Below the pieces are notes generated by a model, which saw only the letters and a program-made list of their open reading frames with translations, was not told the DNA's origin and ran no database searches. Of a stretch of DNA of 64,000 bases, positions 11,599 through 23,234 are shown piece by piece; position 1 is the first letter of the stretch, and each line of letters starts with the position of its first letter. Position numbers and translations under genes: made by a program. Source of the DNA: Gloeopeniophorella convolvens (lineage: Eukaryota; Basidiomycota; Agaricomycetes; Russulales); NCBI GenBank assembly GCA_022496205.1, contig WTXD01000001.1:1550001-1614000 (forward strand). The letters are read 5' to 3'.

Positions 11599-12540
11599 TG
11601 TTGGGTGTTGGACGTCAAGGTTGAGGAGGAGGAGGAGGAAGAGAGTTCAAGTTGGTCAGGGTCGGTCAGGCGACAGAGTCGAGCGGCTGAGGGATGCATG
11701 GAAACCGCAGCCAGTGGCAGCCACTAGACTCGGTCCGGTCACCTCGAACGAACCATTTAATTCATCCTCTCCTCGACATCTCCTCGTCTCTTCAACTCTT
11801 TGCGACCCTGCAGGGCTCTGCAAGGCTTTGCAGCCCATCTGGCGTCTCGACTGGCCTCGGCGACGTTCGCTCTTGGCTCCGTTTGCCCCGTTGATCGGTC
11901 ATACTCTATCTGCCCCCGACTCTCCTTGGGCCTGCGCTTACTCTGCACCGCTCCCTCGCCGCTTCCTCGTGTTCCCGCTCAACCGCTCGTCTCTCTGCGC
12001 TCAGGGGTCTGACTCGCTCGTGACTCGTCTCTTCGAGCGTTCACGTTCAGCGCTTCAGCATGTGCTCGCTCGACCGTTTCATCTGTTCCGCCGGCCCATC
12101 CTCCATTCCGCCCAAACGCTGTCCACCTGATCCGCACCCGCACACTCACGCTTACCCAGACCAACTCGGACCCACCCTCTGCTCTCAGCGGATACCTCTT
12201 TCGTGGCCCACATTTCCCTCGGCGGCTCCGCGCGTCATCGCCCTCTGTCAGCGTTTCATCCCCGAGACGTCGGACCCGGCCACCCAAACCCTTCCTCTCG
12301 CGTCCTGCCACGGCTCTTCCCGCCACTCTCTGTGTTTTAAAACACAAAACCTCCCGATGGACGTTTCCTCTCCCTCAAGCACGCACCCAGGCCTCCTCCC
12401 TGCCACTCGGGCCCGCCCCCACGCCCTCCTTCCGTAACCGCATGCAATCCACTTCCTTTTCCATATCCTCGTCGGAGGTCGATTATATAAACCGTCCCTG
12501 CCGTTCCTACTACCTCGCGCCAGCGGGTCTGTCCACAAGC
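11599..12540. promoter_or_regulatory. Divergent promoter region with TATA box
   Basis: This 940-bp spacer separates the divergent starts of SHO1 and the unknown gene at 12541. A TATATAA box at 12484-12490 sits 57 bp before the plus-strand ATG, inside GATTATATAAACC. Open reading frames in the spacer have no protein-like composition. No gene is supported. Confidence 0.6.
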
Positions 12541-13765
12541 ATGAACTTTGGTCTACGATGCATCGCCGTGGCCGTCTCCGTACTATTACACGCCGTCAGC
12601 GGTATCTTCCTGGTGCGTCCCCTCCGCTCTGCGTCGCTCCTGCGCATCTCACCTCGCGCTGCAGAGTATCCTCGCCCTCAGCCTCCAACGACTCTTCCCC
12701 TCCCTCAAACAGGTGCCCCAGACTTTACCCACGCCGCAGACGTCAACGATTCCCCATCCGACTTGTTCCGACGGAGCGACGGCGGCTATTCGACGCACAC
12801 CGTCACCACTGACGACGCTTCCTCGGACGACACCCTCGAGACGCCATCATCCTCCCGCGAAGCGCATCCGAAGGACTACTTTGGCGATCGCGCTGCGTCA
12901 CTGCTCGCCTCGCAGGCCCGCGCCCGCGCCGCGCGGCACCCCTCCTTCACCCCTCCGTCCTCGCTCTGGCCGCTCAAGGAGTACCCGTCCCCGAAACCGT
13001 CCCAACTCGGCGAAGCGCATGGGTCGGCCGCCAGTGCATCGTGGCTGGACATTCCAGACGACATGCTGTGTGACAGCCCGCCAAGTATAGGCCCTGCGCC
13101 GCAAGGAATGGAGATGTTCGTGCAGGGCTCGAGCAACGGCGCCGAGCCGTTGCGCCGGCACCACTCGTTCCGCCTTCTCTCATTCCACAGCAAGTCGCGG
13201 CGCGCGCCCAAGCCCGGCCTCGCGCGCCACAAGTCGGCGCCGCCCCGCCTGCGCCAGGCGCGGACGCCCCCGCGCACGGCACTCGTAGCTTACGACCATC
13301 ACCTGCACCACCACCGGCACTCGTCCGTCTCGGAACAAGGTGCGTCCGTGCCCCGGGCGCGCAACCGCAACTCTAACTGACGTGCATGCAGTTTGGAGGC
13401 TCGTGACGACCGCGCCTGGGCACAAGGACAAGGATAGGCTGAAACTCGCGGCGTCTGCAGTGGGGCCGCGCGCGCGCACGAACCCGTACGAGGCGCCGTA
13501 CTTCTTCCCGAGCCCCGTCTCGCCCGAGGCGTCCGGCTACGCGCGCCGCGCGCAGCTCGGGCGCCGCCCTGCGGCCGATGCGCCCGTTGCGGGCCCGCCG
13601 TCGCCCGTGCGGGGCGAGGGCGGTGGCGCACGGCGTCGCCTGCGGGCGAGCGCATGCGCAGCGTGTGGGCGCCGCTGCACCGGCGGGGCTCGGCGGGGTA
13701 GCGCCGGCGTGCGCGAACCCGTTTCTCTGTCTTTGCTTCGCTGGGTTTTGCATGTTTCTTTCTGA
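12541..13765 (+). CDS. Ser/Pro/Arg-rich protein with hydrophobic N-terminus, unknown
   Basis: The ATG is at 12541, 57 bp after a good TATA box. It opens with a signal-like hydrophobic stretch, GLRCIAVAVSVLLHAVSGIF. The body is hydrophilic and low complexity, with acidic DDASSDDTLET, a basic tract around SFHSKSRRAPKPGLARHKSA, and His-rich DHHLHHHRHSS. An intron (GTGCGTCC to GCATGCAG, about 13339-13391) joins SVSEQ to VWRLVTTAPGHKDKDRLK and then TNPYEAPYFFPSPVSPEASG. A candidate 52-nt intron near 12613 would shift frame without a matching partner, so I read straight through. Nothing identifies a function. The TATA box and continuous frame argue it is a real gene. Confidence 0.55.
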
Positions 13766-13944
13766 TTGTTGGCTGCGGCCTGGGCTCTCATTCGTTTGTA
13801 ATCATCCGCAATTCATCTTGCGCGCAGCATCCTCGCATCGTAGCATATATGTATATTTACACCGCATCCATGACCCGCACGAGCATACTTAATCACGAAC
13901 GCGTTCCTTACCCCTGCAACATGTGTGACGGGAGATAAGATTAG

Positions 13945-16900
13945 ATGCGGCCGCGCACGGACGGTCCACGCGGATGGGCCGGGCCGCGGGCGCCCCGGCC
14001 GCGTCGCGCTCGCAGGCCCGTCAACCCGCAGCTTGACCTCGACCAGCTTCTCTCTCCTCCCGCACGCGCCATCACCCCGCCCCCGCGCCCCTACGCACCT
14101 CCACCGCCCCCCTCGCCCGCCCCGCTCTCCCCGCCCGCCGATGCAGGCGCTGTCCCTCCCGAAGCCCCCGCCCGAGCACGACCGCTCGCCCCCGCCGCCG
14201 CCGACACGACCACCCCCGCGCCGTCGTACAAGCTGCGCGGGTCCACCAAGCCCGAGCCCGTCGTCGCACCGGCACCACCACCACCACCGCAGCCGCAGCT
14301 GCAGGACGAGAGCGGCGCGGGCCCGGGGAGCCGCCCGCTGAACGTGACGGACGCGCTGAGCTACCTCGACGCGGTCAAGGTGCAGTTCCACGACAAGCCG
14401 GACGTGTACAACCATTTTCTGGACATCATGAAGACTTTAAGAGCCAGCTGTGCGTGCCGTGTTCCTCTGTCTCACGCGTGTGGGGCGTATCCTGGTGTGG
14501 CCTCTTCGTGTCGGTGGCAGGCGGGCTGGGTTGGGTGTTGGTGTTGAGGCGGCGGGGACGGGGACGCGCTGCGCTGTGGGCTCTTGGGGCGCCTGGGCGC
14601 CCGTATGCTGTTCTCGGTACGGTGCGTCCGTGTCGGGGGTTGGTCGGGACCTAGGACGCCGGCGAGCGGCAGGGCGGTTGCGCGCGCCGCCTGCGGTCTC
14701 CCAGGCGACTTGTGCGTCATTTCGCGACCCCGCGAGGCTTCAGCTCCCCAGCACCCAGCTCTGTATCGTGCTGCCCGGTGCGTTCTGCCCAGAGGACGTG
14801 CTGCACCCTGCGTGTAACGGCAGAGCAGCGCCAGCGGAAGGTGGGCGGGCCGAGGGCGCGGGCGCGGTGTGGCTGCCTAATCGGGCGACTGATTGTCTCC
14901 GGTGTTTTCTTTTCTGTGGCCTGCGTTGCGCACGACTTGCGGTTAACTTCAACTTGCTGGCTGTAACTGACTTGATTGTCGCAGGATCGACACACCCGGC
15001 GTGATCGAGCGCGTGTCGATGCTCTTCCACGGGAACCCCTACCTCATCGAGGGGTTCAACACATTCCTGCCCCCGGGCTACCACATCAATGCCTCGGCAG
15101 ACCCCCGCGACCCCAACCTCATCACCGTCACCACCCCGCTCGGCACCATGACCTCCAAGATCACAGGTGCCGCAGGCGGCTCGTACTTCACCTCGCCGCA
15201 CCCGCACCCGCCGCCCGGCTCGCGCCCCGCCACCCCGCTCGCGCGCCTCCACCCGCCGCCGCCCTTCTCGCCCCCGCCGCAGGTCCTCACCACCGCCGCC
15301 GCGTCCGTGCTGGGCAACATGGGCAACAAGACGCCGGCCGAGCGCGCGCCCCCGGCCGAGTTTGACCACGCCATCCAGTACCTGAACAAGATCAAGACGC
15401 GCTACCCCGACGACCAGAACACGACGTACAAGCAGTTCCTCGAGGTCCTGCAGACGTACCGCAAGGAGCAGCAGAGCTCGCTCAAGGACCCCGCCGCGTA
15501 CCAGCACCGCGAGCAGCGCATGATGCACGACGTGCGTACCCGCCCGCTGTTCGCGCACGGCGCTGACGCGCGTCCCGCGGCAGGTGTACATCCAGGTGCA
15601 GGCGCTCTTCAAAAACGAGGAGGACCTCCTCGCCGAGTTCAAGGACTTTCTCCCCGAGATCGCCGGCGCCGCCGCCCCGCCCAGCAGCCTCGTCGGCATC
15701 CGCCCCTATCCACCCGACGCTCCGGGCGCATCGGGTCCCAGCGGCAGCGGCAGCGGCGTGTGGCCCCAAGACACCGCGAGCGCGCCGCCCGCGCCCAAGA
15801 GCACGCAGGCTGCGCCGCGCCGCCGCAAGCGCGAGCCGCCAAAGGAGCCGCAGCCCCCGCGGCGGCGGCGGCGTCGTCGATGGCGAAGCAACAGCAGCCA
15901 GAGCCGGCCCCGCGGGTGAGTGCAGGTTGCGGGTTGCGCGCGGAGGGTGCTGATATGCGCGTGCAGGACCGGAAGCGCCAGCGCGTGGCCAAGCCCGCGG
16001 CGGGCAAGGCGCACGTGCAGTCGCCGACGTTTAGCAGCTACCAGGCGCCGCCGTCGCCGCTGCCCGGCCCCGCGCACGCGTACGGCGGGGCGCCCGCGGC
16101 GCCCACCACGACCGGCGCCAGCAGCGCGCCGGCGGCGCCCGCGCTCAGCTCGCCGCAGGACGAGCTGGCGTTCTTCGAGCGCGCCAAGCGCGCGCTCGAG
16201 GCGCGCGACGCGTACGACGACTTTCTGAAGCTGCTGAACATGTACACGCGCGACGTGGTGGACGTCAAGACGCTCGTCGTGCGCGCGGAGCGCTTCCTCG
16301 CGGACGACGCGCTGCTCGCGCAGTTCAAGCGGCTCGTCGGGTGGGACGACCGCGCGGGGAACGTGCTCTATGGTCCGCCGGGGAGCATCCGCACGGGCCG
16401 CACGACGCGGCGCTGCCGCGCCCCGTGGACGACGCGCAGAGCCCGAGCTACCGCCGGCTGCCGGATAGCGTGCGTGCTCGCAGGCGCGTCTGAGTGTGTG
16501 TACTGACGCGCGCGCGCGCAGGAGGTGCGCCTGGCGACGTCCGGGCGGGACCAGCTCGCGCGCACGGTGCTGAACGACGAGTGGGTGTCGCACCCGACGT
16601 GGGCGTCCGAAGAAGCCGGCTTTGTCGCGCACAAGAAGAACTCGTTCGAGGAGGTGATCCACCGGTGCGAGGACGAGCGGCACGAGTACCAGATCACGCT
16701 CGAGGGGCTCGCGCGCACGCTCGCGCTGCTCGAGCCGCTCGCGGCGCGCCTGCGCGAGCTCGCGCCCGACGAGCGCGCGGCGCTGCGCCTGCGCGCGGAC
16801 CTCGGCGGGCCGAGCGCGGCGCTGTACCTCCGCACGCTGCGCAAGGTGTACGGGCGCGACGCGGGCGCGGAGGTGCTGCAGGCGCTGCAGGACGCGCCGG

Positions 16901-18804
16901 GCGTCGCGCTGCCGGTCGTGCTCGCGCGCCTGCGGCAGAAGGACGGCGAGTGGCGCCGCGCGCAGCGCGAGTGGGCGCACACGTGGCGCGCGGTCGACGC
17001 GAAGAACTGGTACAAGAGCCTCGACCCGACCGGGATCAACTTTAAGCAGAACGACAAGAAGGCGATCACGACCAAGGCGTTCGTCGCGGAGCTCGACGCC
17101 GCGCCTCGCGCGCAGGGGCTCGTGCTGCCGCTGCACGCGCCCGGCGTGCTCGCGGACGTGCTGCGCCTCGTCGTCGCGTTTCTCGACCACTCCCAGGCCG
17201 CGTACGGCCCCGCCGAGCGGCGCGCCGTCGAGCGCTTCCTCCGCGCGTTTGTGCCCGCGCTCGGGCTGCTCCCGCCCGCGGCGGTCGCCGCGGCGTGCGG
17301 GCCGGCAGCACGGCGGCGGACGACGACGGCGACGACGACTCGGACGACGAACTGGCGCCTGGCGGGGCGTGCACGCGGGCGACCTGCGCCGGAAGCTCGT
17401 GCGCGCGGCGGCTGAGGCCGAGGTGCCCACGGAGGCGCCCAAGGGCAAGGGGCGCGCGGTGCCGCGCGACGTGTGGATCCGCGAGAGCGTGGGCGAGGAG
17501 GGCGCGGCGCTGCGCGACGCGCCGGCGGGCACGCGGCCGTTTTTCTGCAACACGACGTTCTACACGCTGCTGCGGCTGATCCAGGTGCGCTCGGCGACGG
17601 CGTTCGTTGTTTTTCATGCGCTCATGTGATGGGCTCAGCTGCTGCACGCGCGGCTGGCGAGCTGCAGGGAGGAGGTGGCGCGGCACGCGCGGGCGGGGTA
17701 CCGCGGGCTGCTGGCGAACCCGGTGGCGGTCGAGCTCGGGCTGGACGACGCGCAGGGCCCGGCGGGGGTGCTGGGGCAGGTGTTCCGGGGCGGGGGCGGG
17801 GAGGAGGCGCTGTACGGGCACATGCTCGAGGCGTGCGAGAAGCTGTTTGCGGGGGAGATGGACCAGGCGGCGTTCGAGGAGCACATGCGCTGGTTCTTTG
17901 GGACCAAGGTGCGTGTGCATGTGTTGGTTGGGCCGGGCCTAGGCTGACTGGATCGGGCGGCAGGCGTTTTTGCTTTACACGGTGGACAAGGTGGTCGCTT
18001 CTCTGATCAAGCAGGTGAGGCAGGCAGCTGTATTCATCGTGTGCTATTTATATTTACGGGTCCGCGCGCACGCAGGTGCAGACGATCGTGTCGGACGGCA
18101 AGTGCCAGGAGCTGTGGCACTTTCTGCGGCGGCAGCGGTGCGACGGGGCGGCGAGCAGCACGCGGCAGGATATCATGCGGTATCGGCGGGCGGCAGAGCA
18201 CCACGTCGGGGCGGACGACAATCTGTACCGGGTGGAATGGGTGCGTCTGCGCTGTTGCTATTTCTATTCTATTTCCGGGGTGGCGCCGGCTGATGATGTG
18301 GGTGCCGCGCAGGACGGGGACGCGAGGATGCTGGCGATCCGGCTGGTGGGGGCGGGGGACGCGAGCGTCGGAGACGGGGGGAGCGCAGTGGCGCGGTGGC
18401 GCGAGTACGTGGACTCGTACGTGCTGGAGAGCGGGACAGAGTGGGCGACGACGGCGGCAGCGGCAGCGGCAGCGTCGGGGCGAGGCCGGCAGGGTCGGTG
18501 CGGGCTGTTTGTCCGGAGGTGGGCTGTTTCTATTTCGATGGGGGGACATGTGTGCTGAGTTATTCATAGACATTTGACGTCGTCGTCGTCGGATGATGGA
18601 TCGGCGGCGATGCGGAGCGAGGGGGGGCTGGGTGTGCGGGTGAGCCTGGGGACGTACCGGCTGTTCTTCGAGGCGGGGAGCGAGTGGGCGGTGTGGCGGA
18701 CGCGGGGGGCGGGGTCAGAGTCGGCGGCGGGGCTGGCTCGGCGGGGGCAGCAGCGGGAGGAGGAGCGGCGGCGGCGGCTTGCGGGGATGTTGACTTATTT
18801 TTAG
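13945..18804 (+). CDS. SIN3: SIN3 transcriptional corepressor, with apparent frame breaks
   Basis: Three paired amphipathic helix domains are readable. PAH1 runs [19 protein letters not shown] and on through [10 protein letters not shown] to [15 protein letters not shown]2 runs [18 protein letters not shown] to [12 protein letters not shown]3 runs [20 protein letters not shown] to QFKRLVGW. The Sin3 corepressor/HDAC-interaction region follows: [67 protein letters not shown]. After it come [31 protein letters not shown] and a C-terminal [12 protein letters not shown], with the stop at 18802-18804. Sin3 scaffolds Rpd3-type histone deacetylase complexes in the nucleus. The PAH1 exon and the stretch after PAH3 each need a -1 correction, and further frame changes occur near 15854-15858 and 17290-17370 in linkers. 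An unusually long intron (14450-14984) lies inside PAH1. The start is the first in-frame ATG and is uncertain. Confidence 0.85.
14450..14984 (+). other. 535-nt intron inside SIN3 PAH1
   Basis: The donor GTGCGTG follows the FKSQ-equivalent codons. The acceptor TTGTCGCAG precedes ATCGACACACCCGGC (IDTPG), with CTGAC just upstream as a possible branch site. At 535 nt it is about ten times the length of the other introns in the window. No exon-like conserved sequence was recognised inside it. Confidence 0.65.
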
Positions 18805-19053
18805 TGTCTGTGAGTAATAAATCGAGGGGCCTAAAAATAGGCAGCTGGGAGACAAGCGCGGTTAAATAAGTTTCCTGGCCGAGCTGGCGTTCGCCCGTCT
18901 TGGTCGTTGCCCCCCGACGCCTCCAATCACCGCCTCTCCCTCGAACAGATCTTATGCATCCTCTCCCCCGCTCGTCCGCCGTGCTCTCCCTATAACTACT
19001 TTACTTGGTCCCCGGTCACCGGCACGCCACCGCTTGGCATTGGCGTTCATATC

Positions 19054-20884
19054 ATGGCCAAGCCCGACAAGCCTTGCCTAGCAGGGCCGTCCTGCTCTGC
19101 CCAGAACTCCCGTCGTCACAAGCGAACCCGCCACGCCCCGCCCTCGCACCTCTTCACCCTCTTTGCCACCATTTGCGCCTCGTCCAACTACACCCACGCC
19201 CATCCCCTCGACCACCCCCGGCCAGAGCTCCCCTTTCTATACCCGCCCTCCGTCCTCCCCCCCACACCCAGATCAGACCCCCTCCCCCCCTCCGATGCGA
19301 CCACGAGTCCTCCCCCACAGACACCCCCCTTGGCTTGCCGACAAGAACGCCCCAATCTGCCTGACAAGTACGTTCTGGGCGATGACGGTCTCTGGCATAA
19401 AACTGAATGGTCTCTTTACGGCTCCACCAACTGTCCCGTGAGTCGCTCTCCTCCTTTTCCCTTGGCCATCGCCCCCTCATCGTGCCGCGCCACTACTTTA
19501 GGGCTCGTGCTCCTCCTCTTCTGCCTTGGCGCCCTCCTCAGTCCCCACACCGCAGAACGACGTCGACGCTCAGGCGAGCACCACCACCGGCGCCGTCGCC
19601 TCCACCAGCACCTCGGTCGACGAGTTTGATCCCTCGTCCCTCCCGGCCGGCTGGACCACCCCCGACGCCGCCTCGCGCCGCTTCACCGTCGTCATCATCG
19701 CCCTCTCTGTTGCCCTCGCCGTCATCATCGTCGTCATGATGACCACCTGCGTCTTTTGGCGTCGCAAGCACCAGCCCAAGAGGGACCCCGAGAAGCGGCT
19801 GCGCAGTCAGCAGTCCATGCCGTCGTCCTCGGACTTTGCAGACGACGCGGGCGCCCGCAGCTCGCTCCGCAACGCCAAGGTCGCCCAGACAAAGTGGGTC
19901 CGCACAGCCATACGTTGGCGCGAGAAGATCCCAACTCGTATTCGCCGCCGCAGGAAGGACCGCGCGCTCGCGCAGACGGTGAGCTATGCAGCTATCGTGC
20001 AGGAGGAGGAGGAGAGGGAGGGCGCGGAGAGCGACGTGGGGGACTCGCGCCCGTCATCACGCGCGCCGTCGCCGGCCGCCACGCTGCGTTCTCGCACGCC
20101 CTCGAGTGCGTCCACCCACCGGGGCCGGGACGTTCCCACCGCGTCTTCTGCGGCGTCGATCCGCTCTGTCGGGTCACATGCGCCCTCAGAGGCGCTGCCA
20201 CTGCCCCCACCGTCGCCAGTACCACTCCCACCTCCTACACCACCACCGCCCCCGCCGCCGTCGCAGCCCCCTGCGTACCATCTCCGCCCGCGCGACGTAG
20301 ATGCGGACGGTGGCGAGTCGCCCGAGTACTCGTACGCCGACGCACCCGTCGCAGGCCCGTCCAAGCCCCGCCTACCGTCGCCAGAACCGGACGCGGGCCC
20401 CCGCGCGTCGCTCACAGGGCACGTGGCCACCGACGACAAGGCGATACTCTCCCGCCGCGCCGCGCTCGCCAGCGCACCGTCCGAGCCTCCCCCGGCCGCC
20501 CCCGCGCACGTGCCCTCCCTCGACGACGACGACGGCCTCGACTTTGACTCGGAGGCGTTCCCGCCGTACGCGCCGCCCGCGCTGCCGCTGCCGGCGCCGC
20601 CGGCCAAGGGCAAGCTCCGGTACGACTATGCGCACGAGCTCGCGCTCGAGATTGCGGACGTCGAGCCGGAGATGGGGCCGTCGGCGCCGCCGTTTGAGGA
20701 GCGCGCGGCGGGCGCGGGGCCGTCCGCCCCGCCGTTGCTGGAGGACGGGTTGGCGCCGTCGGCGCCAGCTCTGGAGGACGGGTTGGGCCCGTCCGCGCCG
20801 CCGCTGGAGGAACCTGAGGACGACGGGCGATCCCCGGCGCTGGAGGGCCACGAGGGCGCCTCGCTCGCTCAGGGGTCCGCGTGA
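19054..20884 (+). CDS. Single-pass membrane protein with PPxY and four PSAP motifs
   Basis: Two exons (19054-19437 and 19502-20884; a 64-nt GTGAGT...TTTAG intron) give about 588 residues. The N-terminal half ends in KYVLGDDGLWHKTEWSLYGS, then a Ser/Thr-rich stalk. One membrane segment, FTVVIIALSVALAVIIVVMM, lies at about residues 189-212, followed by CVFWRRKHQPKR, so the large C-terminal part is probably cytosolic. That part holds basic RIRRRRK, a Pro-rich stretch with a PPAY (PPxY) motif at about 384-387, FPPYAPP, and four PSAP motifs near the end (MGPSAPPFEE, AGPSAPPLLED, LAPSAPALED, LGPSAPPLEE). PPxY motifs bind WW domains of Rsp5/Nedd4 ligases and P[ST]AP motifs bind the ESCRT-I subunit Vps23/Tsg101; a trafficking-adaptor role is inferred. 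No clear signal peptide is seen. Confidence 0.75.
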
Positions 20885-23234
20885 TTACGCCGCTATGCAT
20901 TCCAACCCCTTGCGCGCGCTTGCTAGTTTACTTCTTCTCGGGGACTATGGGTTCGTTGTCGTTGTCGTTACGTAGTAAGCAGTCGCGTGTTGTGCAGTAG
21001 CAGTTAGTAGCAAGCAGTCCGTCAGCAGTTAGCATGCATTGCATTGCATCCCCAGAATATAGTAAGTACATAATGCCGTCTGGGTTTACATGTGGGGGAG
21101 GGGGGAGGGGGGAGATACGGCGGCGGTATGTACCGGCAATTGCAAGTACGTGCTGCAGGGTCCTGCGTCCCGGGACCGGTCAGGTGCAGGGCCGCTGGCG
21201 CCCGCGCGGGCGCGCAGAATGGCATTTGGGGTCCAGCTGGATTCGCGCGCGAGGAACGAGGGAAGGAAGCTGTTGTAAGTTATTTTTATGTACACTACAG
21301 TACAGTACAATACAGTACGTCTTTAATGTCGTTGTTCTGCAATTGTGCTGCGGGCGCTCGGTGGTGCTAAAATCGGAAAGCGCCCGCGGCGGGGTGCCAG
21401 TTCGAATGTCTACGCATATGTGCGAATCACGGTCCATCGATGACTCGATGGTTCAGTGCAGATCAGACGTCGGTGATTGGCGCGCCTGGGCCACTGGCGC
21501 GGAACAGGGACGGAGCGGTAGGGCCTAGGTAAGGGTAGCGTGACCATCGATCCAATCCTGTCGTTCGAGGGCCGTCTCGGTCTCGGTCTTCAGGCTGGTC
21601 TGGGGTGCGCGAGTATGGTGTGGTGTAGTGACGTGACATGATGCAGGGAGCACGTATGCTAGTATAGAAGAACGTCCGAGACGTCTTTTTTCTTCGGCTC
21701 GCGCGCGCGCGCGCGCTCTTGGATCGTCGTCGGGGCTCGGGGCGCGCTCGAGTGCTTGCTTCCATGCCAGTGTGGGGGGTGACCAGTGATATACGATATT
21801 GTGGCGTGTTGTAAGCGAGGGCGTGCGAGTGCTCCATCGCGCGAAGGACGTCTCGGACGGCTTTTGCGCTTGGATCGCCGTCGGGGCTCGCGGCGCTGCG
21901 CTCTGGTGTCATGGTGCTGGTGCCTTCCATGCCCTAAGTGCGGGCCTGGCTTGCGGGACGATAGAAGTTGTGGCGCGGTGTGCTGTAAGGGCGTGCGAGT
22001 GCTCCACGCGAAGGACGTCGACGGCTTTGGGCAAGTGTGGTCGTGTGCGGGGTTACCAGCTGCGCGGTACATGGTACGCGGTGCGGGTGACAGAGATGTG
22101 GAGCGGGGTGTAGTGCGTGTGTGTGTGTGTGCAGCGGGTCGATGTTGATGCGTGTGCTTCGTACATAGACGCGCGATGCAGATACAGGGTTGCGCGCGTG
22201 CGCACGCGATCGCGATGCGCGCGCTGCGACCAAGGCGACGGAGCGCGCATGCCTGGTGCCAGTGCCAGTGCGCGGGTACCTGCGCGCAGGGACCCCCGAG
22301 GTGCTTCTCGAAGCGACCATCTTCGATTCGAGCCTGGGCAGGGACGCCGCCAGATGCAGGATGAAACGTCGATAGCCCGGCACGTTGTCTCGAGAGTGAG
22401 CGGCAGCACGTACCCGACCCGCTACGTGGTAGATTGCGAGCTAGCACCGGCGGTAGCTATACCCAGACGCAAATATGCAGACCATGAGGCCTAGATAACC
22501 CGCCAGCCAGCGCAAGGTGCCCGGTGCTGCCTGGCGGCGAATTCGCGATCCGACGCGACCGTGGCGTCCGTAGAGTACTTGCCAGCGGCAGCTGTGCGCT
22601 CTAGCTGTTGCCAGAAGACGGCCTTGCGGCCGCCGCAGCGCGAAGTATCATTCAATTGCGATCGCGCGCGACGAGCGAGTGACAGCGAGGTCTAGCCCAA
22701 GCGTAGATTCGTCGGGCGATGACGCAGGTGAGCACTGGCAGACAGACCGGCGGGTACTTACTGGCGTTGATGATTGGCAGCGTGCTGAGGATCGGCGGCC
22801 GCACTACCGCCGTCGTGCTTCGTGCGCAGGAGTTTGGTTCGGATTCGGGATTGGGTTGCGGGAAGACGGGGGTCACGGCATGGCTGGTGGCAGGTCCGCC
22901 GGGAACAAGTTGACTGCGTGCGGTTAGACGAGCGCCCCTCGCGAGCTCCGAGCTCAGGTGTCAGAGCATGAGAAGGTGTGAGACAGAGTTACGGGAATAC
23001 GTGTAATTTCAAGTGCGGCCGAAGCTAGTCTCTGCGCACGGCAGATACGAGCGCCTGGGATCTACAGTTACGCGAAACCTGAGCCAAGCTGGCAGCGCGA
23101 CGACGGGCGTCGGACACAAAAGACGCGCCGGGGCCCGGCCCGGATCTTATCTACCACGTGCGCAAATTTCTAGAGTGCAGTCGGGGCAGCGGGCACCGAC
23201 TCGAGCTCGCCATCGCCATCGACAACGCGCAGCG
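20885..23234. other. 2.3-kb intergenic region with degenerate repeats
   Basis: No gene was recognised. The long minus-strand open frame at 21659-22447 has a repetitive His/Arg/Pro/Thr composition and is probably non-coding. The interval holds a degenerate direct repeat (21667-22040), a (GC)n run near 21699-21716, a (GT)n run near 22120-22131, and short tacagta-type repeats near 21295-21320. The last few hundred bases should contain the SYO1 promoter. Confidence 0.45.
21667..22040. repeat. Degenerate tandem repeat, about 170-bp unit
   Basis: Unit A (about 21667-21841) and unit B (about 21842-22007) share, in the same order, CTTGGATCG-CGTCGGGGCTCG, GCTTCCATGCC, and GGGCGTGCGAGTGCTCCA. A third, partial unit starts at 22008 with GCGAAGGACGTCGACGGC. 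Indels separate the copies, so the array is old. No coding function is apparent. Confidence 0.6.

Noticed and set aside
15706..17553. 615-codon open frame on the minus strand
   Set aside because: It overlaps the SIN3 corepressor region in antisense and is extremely Arg-rich; GC-driven shadow.
21659..22447. 262-codon minus-strand frame
   Set aside because: It runs through degenerate repeats and GT/GC microsatellites, with His/Thr/Arg runs and no domain-like segment.
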